This document shows, in pieces, positions 51,869 through 62,300 of a DNA stretch of 64,000 nucleotides; within the stretch, counting starts at the first letter, position 1; each line of letters starts with the position of its first letter. This stretch comes from Chitinophagaceae bacterium (GTDB lineage Bacteria > Bacteroidota > Bacteroidia > Chitinophagales > Chitinophagaceae), in the NCBI GenBank assembly GCA_022843585.1, contig JALHNJ010000002.1:1-64000 (forward strand). The letters are read 5' to 3'. The notes under the pieces were generated by a model, which did no database searches, was not told the DNA's origin, and saw only the letters and a list, made by a program, of their open reading frames with translations. The translations under genes were made by a program, and so were the position numbers.

Positions 51869-52825
51869 ATGATGACACCGACCACGCCAAACAATACTGC
51901 AAACACAGTAATTGCAGATAATTCGTTGAGCAAATACAAAAAGGCAAAAGAAGCTATACAGCAACGCCGCAATTTTCGGAATAATATCCGGAGTGTAGTA
52001 TTTATGGGTTTAGGAATTCTTTCTGCCGGTTTTGGACTTGAAGGTTTTTTAATTCCCAACGGATTGATTGATGGTGGTGTAACAGGTATTTCATTATTGA
52101 CAAACCGGGAAACTGGCATTTCCCTATCCATTCTTATTGTGGCGATTAATATTCCATTTCTGTTGTTGGGATGGAAACAAATAGGCAGGGCTTTTAGCAT
52201 TAGAAGTATTCTTTGTATTGCCATTCTTGCAGTTGTTATAGTATTTGTTCCTTACCCTGTTATTACTAATGATAAAGTATTGATAGCCGTTTTTGGAGGG
52301 TTCTTTCTGGGGGCAGGTATTGGTCTTACCATCCGTGGAAGTGCTGTAATAGATGGTACAGAAGTATTAGCCATTTTTCTGAGCCGGAAAAGAAGCATTT
52401 CAGTAGGTGACTTTATTATGCTCTTTAATATTGTAATTTTTTCGGTAGCGGCTTATTTGTATTCAGTAGAAATGGCGTTGTATTCTATTCTTACTTACAT
52501 GGCTGCGGCTAAAACTATAGACTTTATTCTGGAAGGTATTGAGGAGTTTACTGGTGTTACCATTATTTCTCCGCACACAGAAAAAATTGCAGACTTTATT
52601 AAAAATAATATGGGCCGTGGGCTTACCATTTATACCGGTAAAAAGGGCTATGGCAAAAGAGGGGAAAGGCTGGACACCGAGATTATTTTTACGGTAGTTA
52701 CCCGTTTGGAAATAAGCCGCCTGAAGCAAGGAGTAGAGAAAATAGATCCAAACGCCTTCATAGTAATGCAAAGCGTAAACGATACTGTGGGAGGTATGGT
52801 GAAAAAAAGACCGCTTAAACATTAG
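51869..52825 (+). CDS. YitT family membrane protein with DUF2179
   Basis: A 318-residue inner-membrane protein. About 40 residues of polar N-terminus are followed by five or six membrane helices (SVVFMGLGILSAGFGLEGFL, LSILIVAINIPFLLLGW, VLIAVFGGFFLGAGIGLTIR, FIMLFNIVIFSVAAYLYSVE) and a cytosolic DUF2179 domain (about 225-310, TEKIADFIKNNMGRGLTIYT, KGYGKRGERLDTEIIFTVVT). The GLIDGGVTGISLL motif is typical. Transport substrate unknown. The second ATG (51872) fits a leaderless start as well as the first. Divergent from the Nif3-like gene. Confidence 0.92.
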   Translation: MMTPTTPNNTANTVIADNSLSKYKKAKEAIQQRRNFRNNIRSVVFMGLGILSAGFGLEGFLIPNGLIDGGVTGISLLTNRETGISLSILIVAINIPFLLLGWKQIGRAFSIRSILCIAILAVVIVFVPYPVITNDKVLIAVFGGFFLGAGIGLTIRGSAVIDGTEVLAIFLSRKRSISVGDFIMLFNIVIFSVAAYLYSVEMALYSILTYMAAAKTIDFILEGIEEFTGVTIISPHTEKIADFIKNNMGRGLTIYTGKKGYGKRGERLDTEIIFTVVTRLEISRLKQGVEKIDPNAFIVMQSVNDTVGGMVKKRPLKH

Positions 52826-52935
52826 CAAGATTTTTTGCCTTACACATAAAACAAACTTTGCACTTTCCAAATCTTTTGTATCTTAACCTACTTTCCCACC
52901 CCTTGCTAAGCTAATGACCAGAAAAATAGAATAAC

Positions 52936-53562
52936 ATGCTCCAAAGGACCAAAGGCCGTTTGCTGATTACTTTGCTGGTTGTAACCGGATTAGCTGGAAC
53001 CTTGAATGAAAATTCCGTTTCCAGGGAAGAACGAAAATATGCCGTATCTATTTTAAAAGATGGCAGAGATGATTTATTAGAAAAAGTAAAAGGCTTATCC
53101 GATAAACAGCTAAATTTTAAAGATCCATCTACAAATCAATCCATCAAAGAATGTTTGTTGCAAATAACATGGTCTGAAGAAAGACTTTGGGATAATATAA
53201 CCGGCATTATGCAACAAACTGCTAATCCTGAAAAAAGATTAGCTATTACGTTGACGGATGAAGAAATAGTGAAAATGACGGAGCAGGGAACTATCGCACC
53301 ATCTGGTGCCAATACGTTTAAACTGGCTAATGCTCCCTGGAAAGCCACACACAACACTCTCAACACATTTAAGAATATGCGCAATGAGCATATTAAGTAC
53401 ATGAAATCATCTACGGAAGATTTGCGCAACCATGTGGCACTTACACCCGTTGGGTGGATAGATTGTTACCAATATATTTTAATTATGGGTGCTGAAACTA
53501 AATGCTATGTGCAGCAAATAGAAAATATTCTGCAGCATCAAAAATTTCCGAAGAAACAATAA
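52936..53562 (+). CDS. DinB-like four-helix-bundle protein
   Basis: The 208-residue protein begins with a hydrophobic segment (LLITLLVVTGLAGTLNENSV) that may be a signal peptide and continues as a DinB-like bundle: RKYAVSILKDGRDDLLEKVK, FKDPSTNQSIKECLLQITWS, MRNEHIKYMKSSTEDLRNHV, WIDCYQYILIMGAETKCYV. The usual first histidine (D-x-x-x-H) appears as Q in QSIKECLLQ and the third position as M or A in IMGAET, so the metal site may be lost. This would be an exported, metal-free variant of the DinB fold, not a close relative of the fusion at 3366. It faces the convergent MG2 gene 20 bp away. Confidence 0.7.
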   Translation: MLQRTKGRLLITLLVVTGLAGTLNENSVSREERKYAVSILKDGRDDLLEKVKGLSDKQLNFKDPSTNQSIKECLLQITWSEERLWDNITGIMQQTANPEKRLAITLTDEEIVKMTEQGTIAPSGANTFKLANAPWKATHNTLNTFKNMRNEHIKYMKSSTEDLRNHVALTPVGWIDCYQYILIMGAETKCYVQQIENILQHQKFPKKQ

Positions 53563-53582
53563 TTCACTTTCTCTTACTGCGA

Positions 53583-56048
53583 TCAAAATCCAGCTTTCGC
53601 TGAAATGATTTTTTCTATCATCAGCAATTTCCCATCCAGTGTTACTCCTTCCATTACCAACCTGATTTTTTTTGTACGGTCATTATTGTAAAATGTAAAT
53701 GGAATTTTTGGATTAACACTATTGATTAATATAGCAGGCCTCCAATCGAGGGTTATGCGATTATCAGCTTTTGATTTATCACTGTTACTTGCTGTATAGT
53801 CGGGAGCATAAAATTCTTTAGTTACAGAAAACCCATTTAGTTTAGTCATATAAGAGCCTGCAGCACTTGTAATATCCACATCCTTTTTGGTATAAATAGC
53901 TAATACACCGCCAGCACCGTTACCAAATGTTCCCACAAAACTGCTAAATACCTTTACCATTGCAATTTGGTTGGCGGGTATTGTTGCAATTACACTTGCA
54001 CTGGTTTCAATTTCATTTAAATATAGTGTCATGGGGATCGGACCTAATGAACTTGCAGAAGGGTTGAATCGGTAATAGATTTTGTAACTGGTTCCATCAT
54101 CCATTGTTGGCGGGCTAAATGGATCTGGCATTTCAGGATTAATTGTATTCGGCTCCATTATAGTAAGTCCTGACACCCTTGATCTTAAATAGTCAAAAAT
54201 ATTATCCTGAACTATTGGTTCGTCTGTATTAACGAGATCAATTGTTTTTTGCGACATGCCCGAAAACAAGCTACTTGCATACTTTTCTTCCAACTCCTGA
54301 ATAGGAGATTTCTTTGTAACTGTTAGTGTTACTCCATCCAACATTACACCTGCGGCTTTACGGATCTCATCATAATCATCCGCATATTTTTTATACCCTT
54401 GGGCAAATATTTCTGGCTCAAGAAAAAGTTGGTTATCCGGTTTGGGTAATACAAATGATTTTTCAACCGGCTCACTGGTAAATTCAACATCAATAAAATC
54501 ACTTTTCTTTCCTCGTGTATCGCTAAATAAAAAACGATTGTTTCCATAGAATAACATAGAGTCAAGCAGGAAGGTTCCCTGTTTATCTGTTCGTGTCATT
54601 TGCACAGTACGGGTGGAGTCAGGCGTAATCATCAACACAAATAGTTGCTTATCTGCAAAAGGCTTACTGGAACCTCTTATTTTTACTTTGCCTGTTAAGG
54701 TGATATAAGCGGGGTCTTTATACTTGCTTGTTGGTGCATTTACTTTCACTAATTCATTCCATTTAAATCTTCTCCATCCGTTGGTCATCATTACGAGATC
54801 CATCGCCGTATTTACAGAATCATTATTGTTTGTAAAATACCAGGCCGGGTTGTGTACATATCCTTTTATATCAGAAGTCAACAATAAAGTAGTAAGAATA
54901 TTCTCTTCTCTAGTTTCGTTTTCATTAAACGCTGCGTCTGTAATTGAAAAGGAAAAATTTCCCTTCACTGTATCTTTCATCAAAACACTAAAACGATTTT
55001 TTCCTTTTTCTGAAAAATTAAGGGTGTCTGTAATTAATTCAGCAGACTGAACATATTCTTTATTATTAACGAAACACAATCTTTCTGACAGCGGAAGTCC
55101 GTCTTTATTAAAAACCGTAACCTGCATTATGCCAGAGCGAAGATTTTGGGTATTGATCACTCCCTGTAATTCTTTGCTACCTGATTTAAAATTCTGACGA
55201 AATACAACATGGTGCTGCAATTGCCCGATCATATAAGCCGGTTCAAAATTTGCATCTCCAGGCTGGTGTTGTATCTCAAAATAACTACCTTGCGGGTGCG
55301 GCATAACTGTTAACACAATTCCTTTTGATGTTGAAGCCGGTAATTCATATTTGACACCCACCGGATCATCGCTAAGTACTGCATGATATTTTTCACTGCC
55401 AGTAGTTTTCAAATCAAACATTCCCATCCCATCATGATAGCTGGAAAATTCTGCAACAATTTCACTTTTCTCATTCTTAATAAATCCTTTCACTGTTACC
55501 GGATAACCGTTTTGATCGGTAGCCTTAAAAGCCACCGTACTATTAAGACCCGCTACAAGATTTCCACCTTCCGGGAAAAAATCAATTCTAATTTTTTTTT
55601 CCTGCGGTTTGCTGGCTACCTGGCTATTATTTTTTCCATAAATAAAAACTCGTCTCTTAAAAATAAAGTCAGGTTGCTGATTTAGCATTGTGGCAGTATA
55701 GGACTGTAACACATAAAAACCTGTGCTTAATGTATCGGGTAATTCAAGATGGCCGCTGCTGCTGCCTACTAATACCGGCGAAATACTTCGGCGAATAATC
55801 TGAGCCGACTCATTAATTAGTTCAGTATATAAAACAGTGCTGATGGTATCTGGCAAATAGTCAGAATATAAATAGGCTTTGAACCAGGCTGTTTCACCAG
55901 CTATATAATTTTCCCGGTCTGTATGGAGGTATACTTTTTCAATAGGAGATTTTGCAGACCAGTTATTTAAGATTTCTGCGGGACTTTGTGCATTGCTGCT
56001 TGCATAAACAAAAGATAAAGCCAGCAATACTGTAAATTTTCTGCGCAT
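53583..56048 (-). CDS. MG2/TonB-plug-type secreted protein, copy 1
   Basis: An 821-residue protein with signal peptide (FTVLLALSFVYASSNAQS). The N-terminal half is made of macroglobulin-like domains: SPIEKVYLHTDRENYIAGET (about 34-53), WFKAYLYSDYLPDTISTVLY and TGFYVLQSYTATMLNQQPDF. The C-terminal third holds a TonB-plug-like domain (NIFDYLRSRVSGLTIMEPN and GNGAGGVLAIYTKK, about 615-725) but no beta-barrel follows. The protein ends LLMIEKIISAKAGF. Such MG2-plug proteins occur in Bacteroidota; their role is unknown. The gene at 56170 is a full-length paralogue upstream in tandem. Confidence 0.8.
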   Translation of the reverse strand: MRRKFTVLLALSFVYASSNAQSPAEILNNWSAKSPIEKVYLHTDRENYIAGETAWFKAYLYSDYLPDTISTVLYTELINESAQIIRRSISPVLVGSSSGHLELPDTLSTGFYVLQSYTATMLNQQPDFIFKRRVFIYGKNNSQVASKPQEKKIRIDFFPEGGNLVAGLNSTVAFKATDQNGYPVTVKGFIKNEKSEIVAEFSSYHDGMGMFDLKTTGSEKYHAVLSDDPVGVKYELPASTSKGIVLTVMPHPQGSYFEIQHQPGDANFEPAYMIGQLQHHVVFRQNFKSGSKELQGVINTQNLRSGIMQVTVFNKDGLPLSERLCFVNNKEYVQSAELITDTLNFSEKGKNRFSVLMKDTVKGNFSFSITDAAFNENETREENILTTLLLTSDIKGYVHNPAWYFTNNNDSVNTAMDLVMMTNGWRRFKWNELVKVNAPTSKYKDPAYITLTGKVKIRGSSKPFADKQLFVLMITPDSTRTVQMTRTDKQGTFLLDSMLFYGNNRFLFSDTRGKKSDFIDVEFTSEPVEKSFVLPKPDNQLFLEPEIFAQGYKKYADDYDEIRKAAGVMLDGVTLTVTKKSPIQELEEKYASSLFSGMSQKTIDLVNTDEPIVQDNIFDYLRSRVSGLTIMEPNTINPEMPDPFSPPTMDDGTSYKIYYRFNPSASSLGPIPMTLYLNEIETSASVIATIPANQIAMVKVFSSFVGTFGNGAGGVLAIYTKKDVDITSAAGSYMTKLNGFSVTKEFYAPDYTASNSDKSKADNRITLDWRPAILINSVNPKIPFTFYNNDRTKKIRLVMEGVTLDGKLLMIEKIISAKAGF

Positions 56049-56083
56049 TAGATATGATTAAAAGAATTGATAGAGTTAACTTA

Positions 56084-56103
56084 AGTTGCTAAGCTACAAA
56101 AGC
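56084..56103 (-). repeat. upstream 20-mer shared by the two MG2 genes, copy 1
   Basis: AGTTGCTAAGCTACAAAAGC on the plus strand matches 18 of 20 positions with 58630-58649. Both copies lie 34-36 bp before their gene's start. On the minus strand they contain GCTTTTG, which may be a diverged -7 box. Confidence 0.5.
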
Positions 56104-56169
56104 AATATGTTTCCTGCTGCAAAATGATCCTTTTTAACATTCTGGAATACATGAACGGAAAATCTCTGA

Positions 56170-58596
56170 TCAAAATGGTTTGGGAGAAATTATTTTTTCC
56201 AATAGCAGCATTTTTCCATCGGCCGTCATTCCTTCTATTACAATTTTAAATTGCTTTGTCCGGTCGCTATTATAAAAGCTAAGTGGAATTATTGGATTTA
56301 TATCGCTTACAAAAACATCTGGCATCCATTGTAAAGTGATGCGGTTATCTGCTTTGCTTTGCTGTACCGTTTCCACAGTATAATCTGGCGAGTAAAATTC
56401 TTTACTCACCGAATATCCTTTATAATAAGCTTCATAAACCGCCGATACATCTGCCACCCGCAAGTCTTCTCCTTTCTTTGTATAAATGGAAAGCACTCCA
56501 CCCACACCATTTCCCGGAGCACCTACAAAGTGACTATACACTTTTACCAGCGCAATATCACTAGGTCTTAAATTGGCAATAATTGCTGCATCTGTTCTCA
56601 TTTCGTCTAAGTAAAGTACCATCGGTGCCGGATTCCGTAAACTAGTGGTAGCTCCACCACGGTAATAAAGTACATAATCTGTTTGAAATGGACCTGCGTT
56701 ACTGATCGTAATACTTGGAACCCTTGATTGTAAGTATTCAAAAATATTTCGCTGGCTTAAGGTCTCAATCGTATTAACCAAATCTAATGTTTGGTCTGAC
56801 ATACCTGTAAACAATCCACTGGTATATTTTTCTTCTACTTCTTCTGTTGGTGTTTTCTTTCTCTTTCCTTTTATAGTTACCCCTTCCAGCATGATACCAC
56901 TTGCTTTTTGTATTGCATCGTAATCCATAGCTAAAGCAGCTTTGCGAAATCCAACCAGCGAATCATTTATTACAGAGGGGAACTTATTCAATAATGGAAA
57001 TGAAAATTGTTTTGCCAATGAATCGGCCGACATCTTAACTTCTATATATTGACTTTTCTTTCCCCTGCTATCGCTGAATAAAAGGCGGGTGTTACCCCAA
57101 AAAAACATGGAGTCTATCCGAAAAAAACCTTGTGCATCTGTATTTACCAGTTGAAAAGTACTGGTAGAATCAGCATTATAAATTGATATCAGTAAATCTT
57201 TTTCTGCAAATGGCTTTTTGGAATCCAAAAGATTGGCTCTTCCGGTAAGTGTTATATATGAAAGGTCTTTGTATTTATTTTCCGTAACCATATTGCTCTT
57301 TATTAAATCCTCCCACTTAAACCGGCGCCAGCCATTTGTCATCATCACCAGGTCAATGGCTCTTCGGGCAGAATCATTATTAACTCTAAAATACCACGCA
57401 GGATTATGAACGTACCCTTTAATATCTGATGTAAGTAATAAAGAAGAAAAAATATTATTGTCCCTCTCCGGCAAAATATCATATGCCGGATCTGTGATTG
57501 ATAAAGAGAAATTTCCAACGACTGTATCTTTCATCAGCAGGCTAAAATGATTTTTTCCTTTTGCAGCAAAACTTATAGTATCAGTTACTAATTCTGCTTG
57601 CTGAACATATTCTTTGTTATCAATGAAACACAATCTTTCTGCAAGCGGTATACCATCGCTATTAAAAACAGTGAGTTGTATAATTCCGGAGTTTAAATTT
57701 TTCGTATTTACGAATCCATTAATTTTTTGTTTGCCTGGCGTTAACTCTTGCCGGAAAACAACACGGTGCTGCATTTGCCCAATGATATATGCTGCCTGAA
57801 AAGCAGGGTCTTTTATTGATTGGTGTATTTCAAATTGAAGCTCCCGTTGGTTAGTTACCACTGCCAATGCAATGCCCTTATCTGTTGCATCTGGTAAGTA
57901 ATATTTAGTCAATGGATGACCATCGAGTAAAAAATAATATTTTTCATTTGCGGCAGGAGTAAATTCAATCATGCCCATGCCATTATGGTAGCTATTGAAT
58001 GATAAAAGTTGTTGCTTATCATTATATAAACTTCCATTGATAGTGACAGGTAACCCATTTTCGTTAGTAGCTTTAAATGCAACAGCATTTGTTAATCCAT
58101 TTACCAGGTTACCGCCTTCCGGAAAAAACTCAAGCCGAATTATTCCTGCAACCGGGGTATTGGCCCCTGTCTTATTATTTTTTCCATAAATAAAAACACT
58201 ACGCTTAAAAACAAAATCTGCCGCATGATTGAGCATTGTTGCCGAATAAGCCCTGATTATATAATTGCCACTCGAAAGAGAATCTGGAATATCTAACTGG
58301 CCACGGGCAGCTCCCCAAAAAACCGGTATAATTTTGCGGTCGAGAATTTTTGAAGACGCATTAACCAGTTCCACATATAAAGTAGTGCTGATCGTATCCG
58401 GATAAAAATTGGAAGACAGGTATGCTTTAAACCAAACCGTTTCACCTGCTATATAATTTTCTCTATCTATATGCAGGTACGCCTTTTCAATGGGAGATCT
58501 ATCTGCCCAATCAGTCAGCAGTTTTTCCGGACCCTGGGCAAAGCCAGATAAACAAAATAAAAGGGAGGCGAGCAGTGTAGCAAAAGCTTTATTCAT
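56170..58596 (-). CDS. MG2/TonB-plug-type secreted protein, copy 2
   Basis: An 808-residue paralogue of the downstream gene with the same architecture. It has a signal peptide (ATLLASLLFCLSGFAQGP), MG2 start SPIEKAYLHIDRENYIAGET, SGNYIIRAYSATMLNHAADF, the mid-protein block IFSSLLLTSDIKGYVHNPAW and a plug-like unit (NIFEYLQSRVPSITISNAGP, GNGVGGVLSIYTKK). Many stretches are identical to copy 1, e.g. KGYVHNPAWYF and LVMMTNGWRRFKW. The two are likely to result from duplication that included the promoter region. No barrel, so transport through the outer membrane is not expected; a surface or periplasmic scaffold role is a guess. Confidence 0.8.
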   Translation of the reverse strand: MNKAFATLLASLLFCLSGFAQGPEKLLTDWADRSPIEKAYLHIDRENYIAGETVWFKAYLSSNFYPDTISTTLYVELVNASSKILDRKIIPVFWGAARGQLDIPDSLSSGNYIIRAYSATMLNHAADFVFKRSVFIYGKNNKTGANTPVAGIIRLEFFPEGGNLVNGLTNAVAFKATNENGLPVTINGSLYNDKQQLLSFNSYHNGMGMIEFTPAANEKYYFLLDGHPLTKYYLPDATDKGIALAVVTNQRELQFEIHQSIKDPAFQAAYIIGQMQHRVVFRQELTPGKQKINGFVNTKNLNSGIIQLTVFNSDGIPLAERLCFIDNKEYVQQAELVTDTISFAAKGKNHFSLLMKDTVVGNFSLSITDPAYDILPERDNNIFSSLLLTSDIKGYVHNPAWYFRVNNDSARRAIDLVMMTNGWRRFKWEDLIKSNMVTENKYKDLSYITLTGRANLLDSKKPFAEKDLLISIYNADSTSTFQLVNTDAQGFFRIDSMFFWGNTRLLFSDSRGKKSQYIEVKMSADSLAKQFSFPLLNKFPSVINDSLVGFRKAALAMDYDAIQKASGIMLEGVTIKGKRKKTPTEEVEEKYTSGLFTGMSDQTLDLVNTIETLSQRNIFEYLQSRVPSITISNAGPFQTDYVLYYRGGATTSLRNPAPMVLYLDEMRTDAAIIANLRPSDIALVKVYSHFVGAPGNGVGGVLSIYTKKGEDLRVADVSAVYEAYYKGYSVSKEFYSPDYTVETVQQSKADNRITLQWMPDVFVSDINPIIPLSFYNSDRTKQFKIVIEGMTADGKMLLLEKIISPKPF

Positions 58597-58629
58597 TCTT
58601 TATAATTAATATAAAATATCAGTATCATG

Positions 58630-58649
58630 AGTCGCTAAACTACAAAAGC
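58630..58649 (-). repeat. upstream 20-mer shared by the two MG2 genes, copy 2
   Basis: AGTCGCTAAACTACAAAAGC on the plus strand, 34 bp before the start codon of copy 2, is the counterpart of 56084-56103. The rest of the upstream regions have diverged. Confidence 0.5.
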
Positions 58650-58749
58650 TTAGCATTTCGCCGTTTAAATACACTTTTTTTAACGATATGACAATTACTT
58701 CTTGTACAACCTGAGAAATATGGCTATTTTGTGTATTATCAAATCCGGT

Positions 58750-59160
58750 ATGAATAAAATAATTACCCTACTTCTGTTTGCTATCACTCTTAGCGGGTGC
58801 AAAAAAGCAATTGAAAATATCCAGCAAGATCTTGTTGTAAAAGCCATGACTGATGGTCAATGGAAGGTTACCAGTTTTACACACAATGGAACTAATATTA
58901 CAACTGACTTTTCTACTTATAGATTCAAGTACTATAGCAATAAAACAGTTGATGCTATCAACAGCGGCACTGTAGAAAAAACAGGCAGTTGGGATGGCAA
59001 CGCTTCTACTATGACAACCTATGCAAGCTTTACTGCTGCATCATACCCCCTGACTTTAATTAATGGCAGTTGGAAAATTGACAATAATAGCTGGACTTTT
59101 GTGGTTGCCACACAAACAGTAGGTGCTGATACAAAAACAATGCGACTCGATAAAGAATAG
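58750..59160 (+). CDS. lipocalin-like lipoprotein
   Basis: The 136-residue protein starts NKIITLLLFAITLSGCKKAI, a clean lipoprotein signal with the cysteine at about residue 17. The mature part is a short lipocalin-like barrel: AMTDGQWKVTSFTHNGTNIT, FKYYSNKTVDAINSGTVEKT and NSWTFVVATQTVGADTKTMR. Such domains are frequent in Bacteroidota and their ligands are unknown. The ATG at 58750 is chosen over one 48 bp upstream because it gives the correct signal peptide length. Divergent from MG2 copy 2. Confidence 0.8.
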   Translation: MNKIITLLLFAITLSGCKKAIENIQQDLVVKAMTDGQWKVTSFTHNGTNITTDFSTYRFKYYSNKTVDAINSGTVEKTGSWDGNASTMTTYASFTAASYPLTLINGSWKIDNNSWTFVVATQTVGADTKTMRLDKE

Positions 59161-59182
59161 AGCCCAAACCATATTTCTTCAT

Positions 59183-59253
59183 TACATTTGTCTGTAAATT
59201 CGCCCTTGTCTTTAAACTTATGTCTTAAGGTAATGTCTTGATATACAAAGACA
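59183..59253 (+). promoter_or_regulatory. putative promoter and TGTCTT repeats before the PKD adhesin
   Basis: A perfect -7 box TACATTTG (59183-59190) without clear -33 element is followed by three direct TGTCTT copies (59207, 59221, 59234; 13-14 bp apart) and an inverted AAGACA (59248-59253). The even spacing suggests a regulator site in the leader region of about 190 bp. Confidence 0.3.
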
Positions 59254-59324
59254 AAAACTGATTTCTTAGCAAAGTCCAGATTTTGATTGATGGCAAATGA
59301 TTTATACTAATTATTTAGCTTATC

Positions 59325-59360
59325 ATGAATAATTTTTACCTAAAGAAAACGTTTTTATAA
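59325..59360 (+). other. short ATG frame that may be the displaced start of the adhesin
   Basis: ATG at 59325 opens an 11-codon frame (MNNFYLKKTFL) that stops at TAA 59358-59360. One extra base in the T5 run at 59352-59356, or a -1 slip there, would connect it to the adhesin frame, which is open from 59333. The sequence then continues KTTKPVTALRSALNHI, a natural leader for the adhesin signal peptide. Confidence 0.35.
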
Positions 59361-59383
59361 AAACTACCAAACCTGTTACCGCT

Positions 59384-62300
59384 TTGAGGTCAGCACTGAA
59401 CCATATCCTTACAAAACTGATTGTTTTATCCATCGCTATTTTTTTTGGAATTACAACATTATCAGCCCAGGTCCCTTCGGCTAATTTCACTGGAAACCCT
59501 ACAGCAGGATGCTCTCCCCTAATTGTTACATTTCAGGATCAGTCAACAGGAAATCCAACATCGTGGAGCTGGAATTTTGGAAATGGAAACACTTCCACAC
59601 TTAGAAATCCAACTGCTACCTACTTTACACCAGGCACTTATACCATTACACTTACTGCTACTAATGCAAATGGTTCAAATACGTTAGTTCGCACTAACTA
59701 CATCACAGTTTGGGAACCTCCAACAGTAAATTTTTCAGCCAGCAGCGTCTCCGGATGTTTCCCATTAAGGGTTCAATTCACAGATTTGTCAACCCCAGGC
59801 ATTGGAAATACTAATGTAACATGGGCATGGGATTTTGGAAATGGTGTAACATCATCGTTGCAAAACCCCGAAGCCATTTATGAAACAGCAGGCAACTTTA
59901 CAGTAACACTTCGAGTAACTAATGATAAAGGATGTATAAGAGTCATTAGCCGTCCTAATTATATAACCGTAACTAATGGTGTAACTGCTGGCTTTACCAA
60001 CTCACAACCTACGGTTTGCAGTGCTCCGGCAAATATTACTTTTACCAATACTACCACCGGACCGCCTACACTAAGCTATGAATGGGATTTTGGTGATGGT
60101 TCTCCTATTTCAACCGCCACAAACCCAACGCATACATTTGCTACAAACGGAAGTTTTGTTGTACGATTAATAGCAAGAAGTACTGCAGGGTGTGTTGATA
60201 CAATTACAAGTGCCCCATTAGTAATAGGCAATTTTACAACTGCATTTACGGGGCCGGCAAGTATTTGTGTTAATGAGCCGGCAACTTTCACCAATACCTC
60301 CACACCAGTACCGGCAGGTTCTTCATGGGATTTTGGCGATGGGGGAACAGGTACAGGGCTTGCGGCAACACATTCCTATTCTCTTCCCGGAACCTATACT
60401 GTAAAAGTGTATAGCAATTATACCTCCTGTCTTGATTCTACAACCAATACAATAGTTGTAAATCCCAGACCGGTTGCTGATTTTACTGCACCTGTTACTT
60501 CCCGATGCGAACCACCTCTCACTGTAAACTTCCAGGATTTATCAATCGGTGGTGCAACTGGCTGGGAGTGGGACTTTGGTGATGGCGGAACTTCAACTCT
60601 TCAAAACCCATCACATACTTATACTACCTATGGAAACTTTACGGTAAGATTGATTGCAACCAATACTTTCGGTTGCCCCGATACAATTATAAGACCTGCT
60701 TATATTAATATTCAACGAGCTACCATTAGTATTACTGGTTTACCCGACAGGGGTTGTATTCCTTTTACGATCACTCCAATACCAGTTATTACAGCATTGG
60801 ATCTAGTAACTTCTTATGAATGGGATTTTGGCGATGGCAGCCCGTTAGATTTTAACCAGTTTCCCACACACACATACCCATTACAAGGAACTTATAATGT
60901 ACGATTGGTTATTACCACCAGCGGTGGATGCCGGGATACATTAATCATTAATAGCGCAGTAAGAACGGGTTCAAAACCTGTTGCAAATTTTAACGCTGCA
61001 CCTAACCCGGTTTGCGGACGACAGCCTGTACAGTTTACGGATTTAACTCCGGCTCCAGTGGATGAATGGCTTTGGGATTTTGGCGATGGAAGCACTTCCA
61101 TTCTGCAAAATCCTATACACAGTTATAATGATACAGGCTATTTTAACATTCGATTAATTGCCACTAACAATGGATGTCCGGATACACTTTTAATACCTAA
61201 TTACATGCGGGTCTTACCGCCCATTGCCAGGTTTCAGGTAACACCTAATTGTAGCAACCGGTTGGAATTTAGCTATACTGATCAATCATTAATTAACCTA
61301 TCGCTTCCTCATACCTGGGAATGGAATTTTGGCGATGGTTCTCCTGTTTCAACTTTACAAAACCCTACACACAGTTTCCCGGCATTAGGTGTTTATACTG
61401 TTCGATTGATTGTTACGAATGGTGGATGTGCGGATACTACTTTTCAAACTGTTCGCTCTGTTGACGAAAATCCAGACTTTAGTGCAGATCAAACATCTGC
61501 ATGTAAGATTGCACAAATAAATTTCCAGGCAATCGGTATTAATGCGGCCAATTTAGTATCGTATACATGGGATTTTGGTGATGGCTCTCCACCAGTTACA
61601 GTTACAAGCATTAACGTTTCACATACCTATACAACTGCTGGCACTTATACAGTAACACTTACAACAATAGATATTAATGGATGTCAGGATGTAGGAACAA
61701 AAGTGAATTATATCCGCATCAACGGGCCTACTGCTGACTTCGATGCTATTAATACTGGCGGTTGCACAGGATTTACTACCACCTTTAATGATTTGTCTGT
61801 TACGGATGGTGTAAATGCAATTGTAAATTGGCGTTGGAATTTTGGAGATGGTGTTACCCAAGATTTTACGGCACCACCATTTCAGCATACCTACAATACA
61901 ACCGGCGTCTATTCTGTACAATTAATTATTACGGATGCTGCGGGTTGTCGTGATAGCATTACAATTTCAAATTTAATTAATGCTACAGACCCGATACCTG
62001 ATTTTATAACCGCTGATACTCTTTCCTGCCCGGGTGGCATTGTTACTTTTACCAATACTTCAACACCAGCAGGTTTCACAAGTCAGTGGGAATTTGGAGA
62101 TGGAGGCACTTCAACTGTTACTTCTCCTACTTACTCATATGCTGCAACGGGACTTTATGATGTAAAACTCAGGATTGAAGATCCTTTTGGTTGTGCAGAC
62201 TCTATTACAAAAGCTGCTTACATCCGTGTTGATGAACCAAACGCCAGTTTTACTGTTAATGATTCAGTAAGCTCCTGTGCTCCATTAGAAGTTCAGTTTA

